DNA of 64,000 nt from Reinekea sp. G2M2-21 (GTDB lineage: Bacteria > Pseudomonadota > Gammaproteobacteria > Pseudomonadales > Natronospirillaceae): NCBI RefSeq assembly GCF_015687175.1, contig NZ_JADPQG010000006.1, forward strand, positions 62,001-126,000, given 5' to 3'. Every line of letters starts with the position of its first letter. The first letter of the stretch is position 1. This document shows positions 44,280 through 54,557 of this stretch, one piece after another. The notes under the pieces were generated by a model, which ran no database searches, was not told the origin of the DNA, and saw only the letters and a program-made list of their open reading frames with translations. The translations under genes were made by a program, and so were the position numbers.

Positions 44280-47072
44280 TCAATGGGCTTCCTCCCAGGA
44301 GGCTCCGGTGTCGACATCGACAATCAGTGGCACATCCAAGCTGGCGCAATGTTGCATACGGAACCTGACGCCTTCAACCAGTGCCTGCATATCCTGCTCA
44401 TGCACTTCGAACACCAATTCATCGTGCACCTGCATGATCATTTTGGCGCGCAGGGAAGTGGACTCCAGCCAGTTTTCGACATCCACCATCGCCATTTTAA
44501 TGATGTCAGCAGCGGTGCCCTGCATGGGTGCGTTAATGGCCGTTCGCTCAGCGCCTTTGCGCACCATCTGATTAGAACTTTGTATGCCCGGTAAATACAA
44601 GCGACGGCCAAACACGGTTTCCACATAACCGGTTTCTGCGGCTTCCGCTCGCGTTTCATCCATGTAGCGGCGAACGCCCGGGTAACGTTCAAAATAGGCA
44701 TCGACATAGGTTTTCGCATCGGTTCGTGAAATGCCCAATTGTTTGGCCAGACCAAAGGCAGACATGCCATAAATCAAGCCAAAGTTAATGGCTTTGGCAG
44801 AGCGGCGCTGCTCATTAGTGACCTCGTCTTCGGGAACGTTCATCACTTCGGCAGCCGTAGCCCGGTGAATATCTTTACCTTCTTTGAAGGCCTTGATCAG
44901 GTTCGCGTCCTGGCTCAAATGCGTCATGATGCGCAGTTCGATTTGCGAATAGTCCGCGGCCACAATTTTGTAACCTGGTGGTGCAATAAAAGCTTTACGA
45001 ATGGAGCGCCCTTCATCACTGCGTACCGGAATGTTCTGTAGATTCGGATCGTTGGAATTCAGTCGACCGGTTTGCGCACCGGTTTGATTGTATGTGGTGT
45101 GCAGACGACTTTGACCGTCTTCAATCTGAACCATAGTCGGTAACGGATCGGTATAGGTGCCCACCAGTTTACGCAGATGACGGGACTGTAAAATCAACCG
45201 AGGTAATTCATATTCGGCAGCCAGTTCAGACAAGACTTCTTCATTCGTCGAAGGTGCACCACTGGCGGTTTTTGCCACGACCGGCAAAGCCATCTTTTCA
45301 AACAGAATCTCGGCCAACTGTTTTGGCGAGTCGAGATTAAACTCGGTACCGGCAAGTTGGTGCGCTTGTTGTTCAATTTCCGCTAAACGTGCTTTAAATT
45401 GCTGGCTTAAATCGTTGAGGAACTCGGTATCCAAACAAACGCCATTGGTTTCTATTTGAGCAAGCGTTTGGGACAAAGGCCGTTCTATTTTTTCGTATAC
45501 CGACGTCAGCTGACGATGTGCCAAACCTTGCCGGAACCAGACACCCAAGCGCAGTAAGAAGTCAACTCGTTCGGCCCACCACACACCGATCTCTGCTGAC
45601 GCTACTTCATCGGCCGCCAGTTGTTTTTTACCCGCTTTACCCAGAAAATCTTCGACCGTCTTGGGCTGTTTGTTCAGATAAGTAATGGCCAAATTATCTA
45701 ACGATAAATGTGGAAAATGAGCGCTTAAAGATTTGTCCCGTTTCAGCGTACTGTCGTACACAAACGCCATGACCTGCACGTCATTAACCAGCCGGGAAGG
45801 CTCAATAGCAAGATCATTAAACCAATGATGATCCGCCTTAATATCGTATCCGGTTTTTTCAATGCGATGTTCAGACCATAAGGGTGCCAGTTTGACGAAA
45901 ACACTGGCAGCATCCAGGACAGTTTGACCCTGCTCCTGCATCACGATGTACCAGGCTTTACCCGGCTCGCTGGCGATTGCCAACCCTATCCATTTTGGCT
46001 GCAGATAGTGCCCTTTGGCGAACACCGGCAAATAGGCCAATTGTTCTGACAATTGTACCGAGGCGACAATGGCATCCAAATCGTCCAATTCGGTGACTAC
46101 TTTATAATCCACTTGCTCGGGGTCGAGAACCGATGGCGCGGCATCTGTCTGTATCTTTTTTGCCGTTTCGGGTTTGTCGGCTGCGGGGCTATCATCCCCA
46201 TTCATTTCTCGAATCCAGGTACGGAACTGAAATTGCTCGAATAACGCCAACAACGCCTCATTATCAACCGGGTCTGGTTGCAGCTCCTGCAACCGAACAT
46301 CAAGTTCAACATCCAGTTTAATGGTGGCCAATTGGTAACTCAGATAGGCCTGTTCTTTGTTGGCTTCCAGTTTTGCGGCCATCGTTTTAGCGCCACGAAA
46401 TGTCAGTGTCGCCACTTCATCTAACCGGCTGTATATGTCATCCAGTCCACCCAGCCCCTGAATCAACGCCAATGCAGTTTTTTCGCCGACACCCGGCACC
46501 CCGGGAATGTTATCGACCTTATCGCCCATTAACGCCAGGTAATCGATCATCTTGTCTGGCCCGAAACCGTATTTCTTCTCGACGCCTGCCACGTCCAGAA
46601 ATTCGTTTTTCATGGTATTGATCAACGACACGTGAGGGCTCACCAGCTGGGCCATGTCCTTATCACCGGTACTGATGACACAGTCGTGACCACCTGCAGT
46701 GGCCTGTTGCGCTAGCGTTCCGATCACATCATCCGCTTCTACACCAGGTATACACAACAGAGGCAAACCCATGGCGCGTACACATTGATGTATCGGTTCG
46801 ATCTGTTCACGCAGCTCCTCAGGCATGGGCGGACGGTTTGCTTTGTACTGATCGTACATATCGTTACGAAACGTCGGGCCTTTGGCGTCGAAAATAACCG
46901 CTATCGGGCTTTCCGGATACATCTTGATCAGATTGCGCAGCATCGACACAACGCCTTTGATGGCGCCAGTCTGCATGCCTTGGGCGTTTTCGAGCGGTGG
47001 CAGAGCGTGATAAGCGCGAAACAGGTAGGAAGATCCATCGACAAGCACCACAGGCGCTGAGTTATTGACCAT
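44280..47072 (-). CDS. polA: DNA polymerase I with degenerate 3'-5' exonuclease site
   Basis: The 930-residue protein is collinear with E. coli PolA (928). The 5' nuclease domain (about 1-290) begins with LVDGSSYLFRAYHAL. The polymerase domain has motif A VAADYSQIELRIM, motif B RRSAKAINFGLIYG and motif C MQVHDELVFEV, all intact. The middle 3'-5' exonuclease domain (about 325-515) is not: the FDTET segment reads LAYLPVF, placing L348 and V350 where E. coli has D355 and E357, and the YxxxD motif reads WWAER (W498, R502). Only the second-motif aspartate (D414) remains. Proofreading is predicted lost, while repair and Okazaki-fragment functions should persist. Confidence 0.93.
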   Translation of the reverse strand: MVNNSAPVVLVDGSSYLFRAYHALPPLENAQGMQTGAIKGVVSMLRNLIKMYPESPIAVIFDAKGPTFRNDMYDQYKANRPPMPEELREQIEPIHQCVRAMGLPLLCIPGVEADDVIGTLAQQATAGGHDCVISTGDKDMAQLVSPHVSLINTMKNEFLDVAGVEKKYGFGPDKMIDYLALMGDKVDNIPGVPGVGEKTALALIQGLGGLDDIYSRLDEVATLTFRGAKTMAAKLEANKEQAYLSYQLATIKLDVELDVRLQELQPDPVDNEALLALFEQFQFRTWIREMNGDDSPAADKPETAKKIQTDAAPSVLDPEQVDYKVVTELDDLDAIVASVQLSEQLAYLPVFAKGHYLQPKWIGLAIASEPGKAWYIVMQEQGQTVLDAASVFVKLAPLWSEHRIEKTGYDIKADHHWFNDLAIEPSRLVNDVQVMAFVYDSTLKRDKSLSAHFPHLSLDNLAITYLNKQPKTVEDFLGKAGKKQLAADEVASAEIGVWWAERVDFLLRLGVWFRQGLAHRQLTSVYEKIERPLSQTLAQIETNGVCLDTEFLNDLSQQFKARLAEIEQQAHQLAGTEFNLDSPKQLAEILFEKMALPVVAKTASGAPSTNEEVLSELAAEYELPRLILQSRHLRKLVGTYTDPLPTMVQIEDGQSRLHTTYNQTGAQTGRLNSNDPNLQNIPVRSDEGRSIRKAFIAPPGYKIVAADYSQIELRIMTHLSQDANLIKAFKEGKDIHRATAAEVMNVPEDEVTNEQRRSAKAINFGLIYGMSAFGLAKQLGISRTDAKTYVDAYFERYPGVRRYMDETRAEAAETGYVETVFGRRLYLPGIQSSNQMVRKGAERTAINAPMQGTAADIIKMAMVDVENWLESTSLRAKMIMQVHDELVFEVHEQDMQALVEGVRFRMQHCASLDVPLIVDVDTGASWEEAH

Positions 47073-47200
47073 AAACGGTGTTCCAAATAGTAAATATTTT
47101 TAATTTTCGGCCGATTAGTGTAACACGGCTTATCTGACAATCTATGGCAACCCAGCTAGGCTGTGGTTGCGCCAATTCGATAATTTTTAAGTAGGACGGA

Positions 47201-50200
47201 ATGCTAGACGCTGTTCGATCGACGCAGGTTCTTCTGTTAACCCTATTCTTTCTCTCCGGCTGCGGCGGTTCGGATGGGCCTGTTAACGCTACTCCGACTG
47301 GAGAACCGCAGTTGTCGGCGATCCAGGATCCGGTAACCGGTGGAGGGTTCAATAGTGGGACCGCAGACAATGGTTCGACTGGGGGTGGCACGGGTACCAC
47401 TGGTGACGACACGGCAACTGAGCTGAATTTTACCGGGCGCTACGTGGTGGGCCAGGTTGAACTGAGTTGGAACACAACCGGCATTGAAAATCTCTCAGCC
47501 TACAAAATCCGCCGGGCACTGGCACCCATTACCGATGCCCGGGGCGGTACTGAAATCTACCGAGGTCGGGACACCGCCTATCTGGACGCGGCAGCCCCTT
47601 TGGCTGACTCCGTACATTACCGGTTATTTATTGAACTGCGTGACGGTCAGGTCATCGCTAGCGATGCCGCTGCGATTCGCACGCTCACCTCGATTGACGA
47701 CAGTGCACCCACGGCGGTCGCCAACGTCACGACGACAATCCGCGAAGATTATCTGGACCTGCGCTGGCTCAATCCCGCCGATACCGATTTACGGACTATC
47801 ACGCTTTATCGTGAAACCAGTGCGTTTACCGACATTGCAACGCTAACGCCCCTTGCAACCATCGAGGCACCTACCGACTTTTACTCAGATCGGTCTGTGA
47901 CCAGCGGTACCAACTATGTGTATGGATTTGTGGCGGCCGATGCTCTGGGTCAAACCAGCCCGTTAACCACGGTATCCGTCACCTTTGTTGACCAGTTGGC
48001 GCCCGAGCCCCCGAGACAACTGGAAGCCCTGGTCAACGAAGACAGTGTGCAGCTAAGCTGGCTTGCACCAAACAGCGACGATGTCAGCCAGTATATGGTG
48101 GCCCGGCACCCTAACCACTTTCCCGGTTACACGGAAGCGCTGGCGGATGACACCAGTTACACGCTCACCAGTAACCTGTTTCATAACGATTTGGGCCTGT
48201 CGCAACGTGATTACTATTACTCTGTCTTTTCGCTGGATGCGCAGGACAACGCCTCAACAGCGGCCACCCTGTTAGCTCATCCGATGCCGGTGATCCGACC
48301 CGTCACGCCGACCGGTTTTGCCACTCAGGCGGGGGCAGGTGAAGGCGAAATCTATCTTACCTGGGACGATGCCTCGGGCTATGCTGATAGCCTGATTCTT
48401 GTGACCAGTGCGTTGGGCTACCGAAACACGCCGGTGACGGTTGACGGCGAACAACGGTTCGATCTCGCCGCGAACATGACTACGTTGAACTTTACTGCTT
48501 CCAGCGCCAACGAAGTCTTTTTCTCCCTGTTCGCGGTTAAAAACGGGGTCGCAAGCGCAATACCGGCGAAACTGAGGGCAACACCAACCGATACAATTCC
48601 GCCGCCTGGCGCAACCGTTTTCACAGCCAATGCAATCGAGGTCGGGGTAGAACTTAATTGGACGGTGCCCAACGACAGTGATCTGACTGACGTGATTATT
48701 CAATGGTCGACAACCGCGCCGCCGGCCACCAGCAACGATGGCCAACGGCTGAGTAAAATATCAGCCGCCACCACATCACTGAATCATTATGGCACGCAGG
48801 CGGATACCACTTACTACTACAGCCTGTTCACGACCGATCTTGCTGAAAACATTAACGTGGCCTGGGCACTGAATGCGAGCGCCACAACCCCCTTAAGCGC
48901 TGGGCTGGAAACCCTGGCCAATGTGCAAGCGACGCCGGGAGACGGTCGCGTTCAACTCAACTGGCAACCCTTACAGAATACCGGCTTGTCGGTTTACTAC
49001 CATGTCAGTACCGACCCCAATTATCTGGCCCTCAACCCTGGTGCGACACCGGGTATTTTGCCAGCCAGCCAAAGCCAGCTTGCCTTGACCGGTCTCGCAA
49101 ACGGCGCGCAGCAGAATATCTGGCTGGCAACCTACGACCCGGCGAGCAGTGCACAAAGTGGGTACATTTTTTTACAGGTGACACCGCGCGATGACTTGCC
49201 ACCGGTGCAGATCCAGAATGCACAAGCACAGGGCTTTGAAGATTCGGTATTGTTGCGCTGGGACGAATCCAACCTGACGGATGCCAGTTTTATCCGCATT
49301 CGTATGTCAACCAATCAAGCCCCGGCAAACAGCGGTCAGGGCACAAAAATTTACGATCACGCCCCCGGCCGGCTGACGTCGTTCCCGGTCGAAGGTCTGG
49401 ACACCAACGCAAACTATTATTTTTCTTTTTTTACAACCGACAGTAATGGTAACGATTCACTGCCTATCAGTGTCTATGCGCGCACCGTGGATCGGATCCC
49501 CCCCAGCGCGCCAAGCAACGTCACGATTCGGCCAGGCGAGGGAGAAATTTCGTTGTATTGGGACTTACCGGCCAATACCGATGATGTAACACAAACCAAA
49601 CTGGTGCGCAGCGAAGCACCTATTGTCACCAGCGCCGATGGTGTCGCCATTGAGTTACCAGCCTCAGTCCGGTTTTATTCGGACACCACCGTCGTAGATG
49701 ATGTGCCCTACTATTACGGCGTCTACTTTATCGATAGCAGTGGCAATGAATCATTGCCTGCTTTTGTCGTTGGTCAGGCGACGGACTACACCGCCCCGGC
49801 CCCGATTACCAATCTGCTGGCGTTTGCGGATGACCAACGTGTGGATCTGCAATGGCAACTGCCCACCGACGCGGATTTCACCAAAACCGTTGTCGGCTAC
49901 ACGCTTGGTGATCTGCCCGCTTTCAGCGTCGATGCACTGGTTACTGCCAATGAAATCCTGGCACCGGGCAACAGTACTTCCTTTACCGGGATGACGAATG
50001 ATCAACTGTATACTTTCAGCGCTTTTGCCCTGGACGACAACGGTAACTACGAAAATCTCGCCACGATCAGTGCTATACCGGTCACCACTGACCCAGCGCC
50101 AGAAGCGCTCAGCTTTACGGCCAACGCCGGCGAGAATGAAATCTTCCTGACTTGGTCGAACCCCAGTACCAACATCGATGACACCGTGATCCTGCGCAGT

Positions 50201-53200
50201 ACCGTGAGCTTGGCAGACGCATTAGCATCTGGCGTGCTGGTGTCAGGCAATCCTTTCACCACAGCGACCAACAGCTATCTAGACGGTGGTCTGATCAACG
50301 GCCAGAGCTATTACTATGTGCTGATTAACCGTAACGAAAACGGCGATTCTGCAGAGCTGAACGCGACGGCAACGCCACAAGATGCGACCCCACCGGAATC
50401 AATCACTGGTCTGCAGGTTGTGCAGCAGGACCAGCAGATTACCTTCACCTGGAACGATCCTACACCGGCAGAAAACGATTTACAGGACGTCATCATCCGC
50501 CGCCGTGCCGATGAGTTTCCCACCAATGAAGCCGACGGGATCGGGCTTGCGGGCAGCCCCGTTGCCGCTGGTGTGCAAACCGTTACGGACAGTGGTTTAG
50601 TGAATGGTCAGATTTATTATTACGCCTTTTTTGCCCGAGATACCTCTGGCTTCATTTCGTCGCGGGTCACCACCGGAGCATCGCCAATTGATACCACAGC
50701 ACCGGCCAGTGTCAGTGCGGCCTCACTGGTGAGCGGCAATGCACAGGTGACCCTCAGCTGGACCAATCCCCCTGATCCGGATCTCGATCGCATCGTCATC
50801 CGCAAGAGCTCCGGAGCCTATCCGCTGACGTTTCAAGACGGTCAGTCCGTCGCGAGTCTAGACGCCGGTGGGGGCAGCATCCCTACAACCTACACAGATG
50901 TCGGACTAATCAACCTCACAGACTATTACTACAGCGTCTTTGCGCTGGACGCGAACAATAACGCCTCGGCGGCCACCACATTACTCGGCCAACCCGTCGA
51001 TAATGACCCACCGCCTACGGTCAGTCTGTCAACGGTCGATGAACTTGATCAACGCATCGACTTTGTCTGGAACAACCCGGCCAACGCCGACTTCAACCGG
51101 GTCAAAGTGTTGCGGCGGGGAGATGTGTATCCGACGAATGCTTTTGATCCATTGGCAGACCTGATTTACGAAGGCAACAGCACATCGGTGTCCGATACGC
51201 TCGGTTTAATCAACGGCAACGATTACTTCTACCGCTTCTATTCGTTGGATGTGTTTGACAACGCCAGTTTTATCGAGGTTACCGCAACACCCCAGGATCT
51301 GACCCCACCCGGTTCGATCACCGGGCTGATCGTGACGCCCGCGGATCAACAGGTAACCTTCAGTTGGATCAACCCGCTGGATCCGGATGTTGCTGCTATC
51401 AGCATCCGCCGACGCCTTGATGACTTCCCCACCAGCCCGCTTGATGGCGTTGCAGTCAATGGTGGTGACCTACCGGCTGGCACCAGTAATATCATTGATA
51501 ATGATGCCTCGCTGACGAACGACACGACCTATTACTACTCTTTTTTTGTGCGTGATAATGCCGGGCTCATTTCCAATCGCGTCACCACGACCGCGACCCC
51601 GATCGATACCAGTCCACCCGCCGCTGTCTCCACGGTCAGTGTGATTAACGGTGAAGGTCAGATCACCCTGAATTGGACCAACCCGTCTGACCCAGACCTG
51701 CAGAAAATTGTTGTGCGTCGCAGTAAAACCGCATTTCCGGTCGATGAGTTCAGTGATTTTTCAGCGGCCAGCCTCGACGACGGTGGCGGCAGTATTCCGC
51801 AAACTTACACCGACATTAATCTCGACGATGGCGATACTTACTTTTATAGCCTGTTCGCCGTTGATGCCAACGGCAATGCCTCCACAGCGGTACAGATAAA
51901 CGCGTATCCTGTGGACGTCACTGCGCCGGTTTCTGTGTTCAATATCAGTGCGACTGCTTTGGATCAGCGTGTTGACCTCACCTGGGCGTTGCCACCCGAT
52001 CCGGATTTTGATCGCGTCAGGATTCTGCGTCGGGACGATGTGTATCCGACCGATGCCAACGATGTTGCCGCGATAACTGTTTATGAGGGCAACGCGACGG
52101 GCTATTCCGATACTACAGCGCTGACCAACGACACCACGTACTTTTACCGGTTTTTCTCACTAGATGTGTTCAATAACGCCTCCAGTACTGACATCAGCGC
52201 CATGCCGGTCGATTTAACACCACCGTCGCTGGTGTCTTGTACAACCTGCGCTGCCGGTGATGAGCAGGTGTCGCTGAGCTGGAACAACCCGCCTGAAGCA
52301 GACACTGCCTTGATCCACATTCGACGCAGCACCACCAGCTACCCGACAACCCTGTCCAGTGGTGTCGCCGTTGCGACTCTGTCTATTCCGACCAGCAGCT
52401 ATGTCGACAGCGGGCTGACCAACCTGCAAAACTATTATTACGCGATATTCAGCGAAGACGCCGACGGCAATGTCTCTGCCGGATACAACGTACCCATCAT
52501 GCAGCCACAAGACACCATCGCTCCGGCCGCGGTCAGCGGACTGACGGTAACGGACACTAACCTGCAGATCGGATTAAGCTGGACCAACCCCGGCGACGAC
52601 ACGGTAAACGTACATGTCAGGCGCGCTGTCGGCGGCTTCCCCGTTAATGCCACTGACGGAACCGGCGTCGCGATTATTGCCATCGCCGGTGCGACGGACA
52701 GCCATACGGACAACGCGGTCAGCGCCGGAACGACCTATTCATACAGTCTGTTCAGCGAAGATGAGGTGGGTAATTTTTCCCTCGCCGCGCAGATATCCGC
52801 CACACCAGTTGACCTAACCCCACCGGCGAACGTGACTGCGGCGTCCGTCGTGGGTGGCGACTACGAAACCACGGTAAGCTGGACGAACCCAGGTGATGCG
52901 GATTTCTCTCAGGTGCGTATTTATCGGCGTGTCAATGCAATACCAACCCAATCGGGCACGTACCTGGTCACGACATTGACCGGCGGTGAAACCAGTTATA
53001 ACGATACCGGCTTGAGCGCTTACACAAATTACTATTACCTAGTTGTCGCTGGCGACACGTCGAATAATCTGGCGAGCGGGGTCAGTGTTTCAACCTATAC
53101 GGATTACGCGACCATCAGTGACGCCACCCTCTCCTTTACCATGGAAAAAGACAACAGTAACTACTTCTGCTGGGTACCGACCTCCCATTCACATTTTAAC

Positions 53201-54547
53201 CGTGTGGAAATCCGCAGCCAGGCCACTACGCCACCTGCGACGACCAGCGATGGCACGCTGATTTTTACCGGCACCGTTAACAGCGCTTCTGAACAGTGCT
53301 ATGAAGACTTGTCTGCCACCAATGGCAATGCGTCGGGCTACACCATTTTCTCCGTGGAAGACGACGGCGAATACACAACGGGGACTGGCTTTACGCTGAC
53401 GCCATTGGCCTCTGGAGAACTGGAATACCTCGGCCCCATTAATTTTGCCGGCGCCAGCACTGGCGAAGCGGTTGCCCTGAAATATCAAAGTGGTCGTTAT
53501 CTGGTCGCCGCTAATAACAGTGCGGTTACACCTCAGGTAAACCTCACCCGCATCGACATGGATGGCCAACACATCAGCAATATCGGCAATGGATCGACTC
53601 CCACACTTTACACCCTTGCCGACATCAGCCTATACAGCACTTATTGGTACGGAGCCGGTCGAGCCAATACCACCAACGATGACCTGGCGACCTGGCGTTT
53701 TTATTACACAGCAACCACCTTTTACAGCAGTTCAACCTACGACACAGGTGCGTTCAACGATCACGATCGCGCTACCAACATGCTAACGTACAGTGGCTAC
53801 TATTTTGCCAGTGGCTACCGCGAAGTGAGCAGCAACCCTTACCCCGTGGTTTGGTCACTCGACAGCGGCGGTTACGTCAGGGCTGCTTTCAACAGCGGTT
53901 CCTGGACCATTCCCACAGCCAATGCACAAGGGCAGGTCGTCGATCACATCCACACCAGTGACGGTCGCCACCTGTTTGCCATTGAGTCGACGCTCGGCGA
54001 CAGTCTGGTATCCGTGAACCTGTCCTCAACCGGTGGTTCGCTGAATAACGGCTTTGACAGCGATGGCGAATTGTCTTTGCCCGATGACGCAGTGACCGCA
54101 CTTTCGCGGGCATACGCTTCTGAACTGTCAGTGTCGTTCCCGATTTATGTTAGCACCGTGACGGCTGGAGGTGATGCAAAAATCTATGCGGTTGACGCCG
54201 ATGGCACCGCCAATGCAACCTTCGGGGCCGGTATTACGCTGAATGAAGCAAACCCAGTTCGCATTGACAGCATGCGCAAGGAACCAGACAACACCTTGCA
54301 TGCGATTGGCACCATCGACAATGGTGGTGGAGACCGGGACATTATGTACTGGCGCATCGCGGCCGATGGTACCGTTGAAGTCAGTAAGCAATTTACCGAT
54401 GGTACAATGGGAACGGCGGGATTCAACGACCAGTGGCCAGCGGAAATTCTACTGGATATTTACACCTATCAACCGATGTTTGTCGCCACAGGCGTTGATG
54501 CGAGCAGCAATTATGAAATACTCTTCGGCCGTATTTCCAATGACTAG
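47201..54547 (+). CDS. Giant Fn3-repeat surface lipoprotein
   Basis: The 2448-residue protein has a lipoprotein signal (MLDAVRSTQVLLLTLFFLSG then C21); glycine after the cysteine favours outer-membrane sorting. A Gly/Thr/Ser linker (about 30-75) leads to about 20 fibronectin-type-III-like domains of about 97 residues (about 75-2060). Each has a core of the form V.LSW.NP, a YYYS.F segment and a terminal D.PP boundary. The last 390 residues form a separate domain of short strands that looks propeller-like. Two 915-bp blocks (about 50389-51303 and 51304-52218) encode successive three-domain units. Fn3 tandem lipoproteins usually serve adhesion, matrix binding or polysaccharide contact; no catalytic motif is seen. 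AGGA precedes the ATG. Confidence 0.8.
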   Translation: MLDAVRSTQVLLLTLFFLSGCGGSDGPVNATPTGEPQLSAIQDPVTGGGFNSGTADNGSTGGGTGTTGDDTATELNFTGRYVVGQVELSWNTTGIENLSAYKIRRALAPITDARGGTEIYRGRDTAYLDAAAPLADSVHYRLFIELRDGQVIASDAAAIRTLTSIDDSAPTAVANVTTTIREDYLDLRWLNPADTDLRTITLYRETSAFTDIATLTPLATIEAPTDFYSDRSVTSGTNYVYGFVAADALGQTSPLTTVSVTFVDQLAPEPPRQLEALVNEDSVQLSWLAPNSDDVSQYMVARHPNHFPGYTEALADDTSYTLTSNLFHNDLGLSQRDYYYSVFSLDAQDNASTAATLLAHPMPVIRPVTPTGFATQAGAGEGEIYLTWDDASGYADSLILVTSALGYRNTPVTVDGEQRFDLAANMTTLNFTASSANEVFFSLFAVKNGVASAIPAKLRATPTDTIPPPGATVFTANAIEVGVELNWTVPNDSDLTDVIIQWSTTAPPATSNDGQRLSKISAATTSLNHYGTQADTTYYYSLFTTDLAENINVAWALNASATTPLSAGLETLANVQATPGDGRVQLNWQPLQNTGLSVYYHVSTDPNYLALNPGATPGILPASQSQLALTGLANGAQQNIWLATYDPASSAQSGYIFLQVTPRDDLPPVQIQNAQAQGFEDSVLLRWDESNLTDASFIRIRMSTNQAPANSGQGTKIYDHAPGRLTSFPVEGLDTNANYYFSFFTTDSNGNDSLPISVYARTVDRIPPSAPSNVTIRPGEGEISLYWDLPANTDDVTQTKLVRSEAPIVTSADGVAIELPASVRFYSDTTVVDDVPYYYGVYFIDSSGNESLPAFVVGQATDYTAPAPITNLLAFADDQRVDLQWQLPTDADFTKTVVGYTLGDLPAFSVDALVTANEILAPGNSTSFTGMTNDQLYTFSAFALDDNGNYENLATISAIPVTTDPAPEALSFTANAGENEIFLTWSNPSTNIDDTVILRSTVSLADALASGVLVSGNPFTTATNSYLDGGLINGQSYYYVLINRNENGDSAELNATATPQDATPPESITGLQVVQQDQQITFTWNDPTPAENDLQDVIIRRRADEFPTNEADGIGLAGSPVAAGVQTVTDSGLVNGQIYYYAFFARDTSGFISSRVTTGASPIDTTAPASVSAASLVSGNAQVTLSWTNPPDPDLDRIVIRKSSGAYPLTFQDGQSVASLDAGGGSIPTTYTDVGLINLTDYYYSVFALDANNNASAATTLLGQPVDNDPPPTVSLSTVDELDQRIDFVWNNPANADFNRVKVLRRGDVYPTNAFDPLADLIYEGNSTSVSDTLGLINGNDYFYRFYSLDVFDNASFIEVTATPQDLTPPGSITGLIVTPADQQVTFSWINPLDPDVAAISIRRRLDDFPTSPLDGVAVNGGDLPAGTSNIIDNDASLTNDTTYYYSFFVRDNAGLISNRVTTTATPIDTSPPAAVSTVSVINGEGQITLNWTNPSDPDLQKIVVRRSKTAFPVDEFSDFSAASLDDGGGSIPQTYTDINLDDGDTYFYSLFAVDANGNASTAVQINAYPVDVTAPVSVFNISATALDQRVDLTWALPPDPDFDRVRILRRDDVYPTDANDVAAITVYEGNATGYSDTTALTNDTTYFYRFFSLDVFNNASSTDISAMPVDLTPPSLVSCTTCAAGDEQVSLSWNNPPEADTALIHIRRSTTSYPTTLSSGVAVATLSIPTSSYVDSGLTNLQNYYYAIFSEDADGNVSAGYNVPIMQPQDTIAPAAVSGLTVTDTNLQIGLSWTNPGDDTVNVHVRRAVGGFPVNATDGTGVAIIAIAGATDSHTDNAVSAGTTYSYSLFSEDEVGNFSLAAQISATPVDLTPPANVTAASVVGGDYETTVSWTNPGDADFSQVRIYRRVNAIPTQSGTYLVTTLTGGETSYNDTGLSAYTNYYYLVVAGDTSNNLASGVSVSTYTDYATISDATLSFTMEKDNSNYFCWVPTSHSHFNRVEIRSQATTPPATTSDGTLIFTGTVNSASEQCYEDLSATNGNASGYTIFSVEDDGEYTTGTGFTLTPLASGELEYLGPINFAGASTGEAVALKYQSGRYLVAANNSAVTPQVNLTRIDMDGQHISNIGNGSTPTLYTLADISLYSTYWYGAGRANTTNDDLATWRFYYTATTFYSSSTYDTGAFNDHDRATNMLTYSGYYFASGYREVSSNPYPVVWSLDSGGYVRAAFNSGSWTIPTANAQGQVVDHIHTSDGRHLFAIESTLGDSLVSVNLSSTGGSLNNGFDSDGELSLPDDAVTALSRAYASELSVSFPIYVSTVTAGGDAKIYAVDADGTANATFGAGITLNEANPVRIDSMRKEPDNTLHAIGTIDNGGGDRDIMYWRIAADGTVEVSKQFTDGTMGTAGFNDQWPAEILLDIYTYQPMFVATGVDASSNYEILFGRISND

Positions 54548-54557
54548 CTGAATTAAT

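Noticed and set aside
48272-48745. 157-codon frame antisense to the Fn3 gene; several others like it occur along 47-54 kb
   Set aside because: Long antisense frames are expected opposite a compositionally uniform repeat gene.
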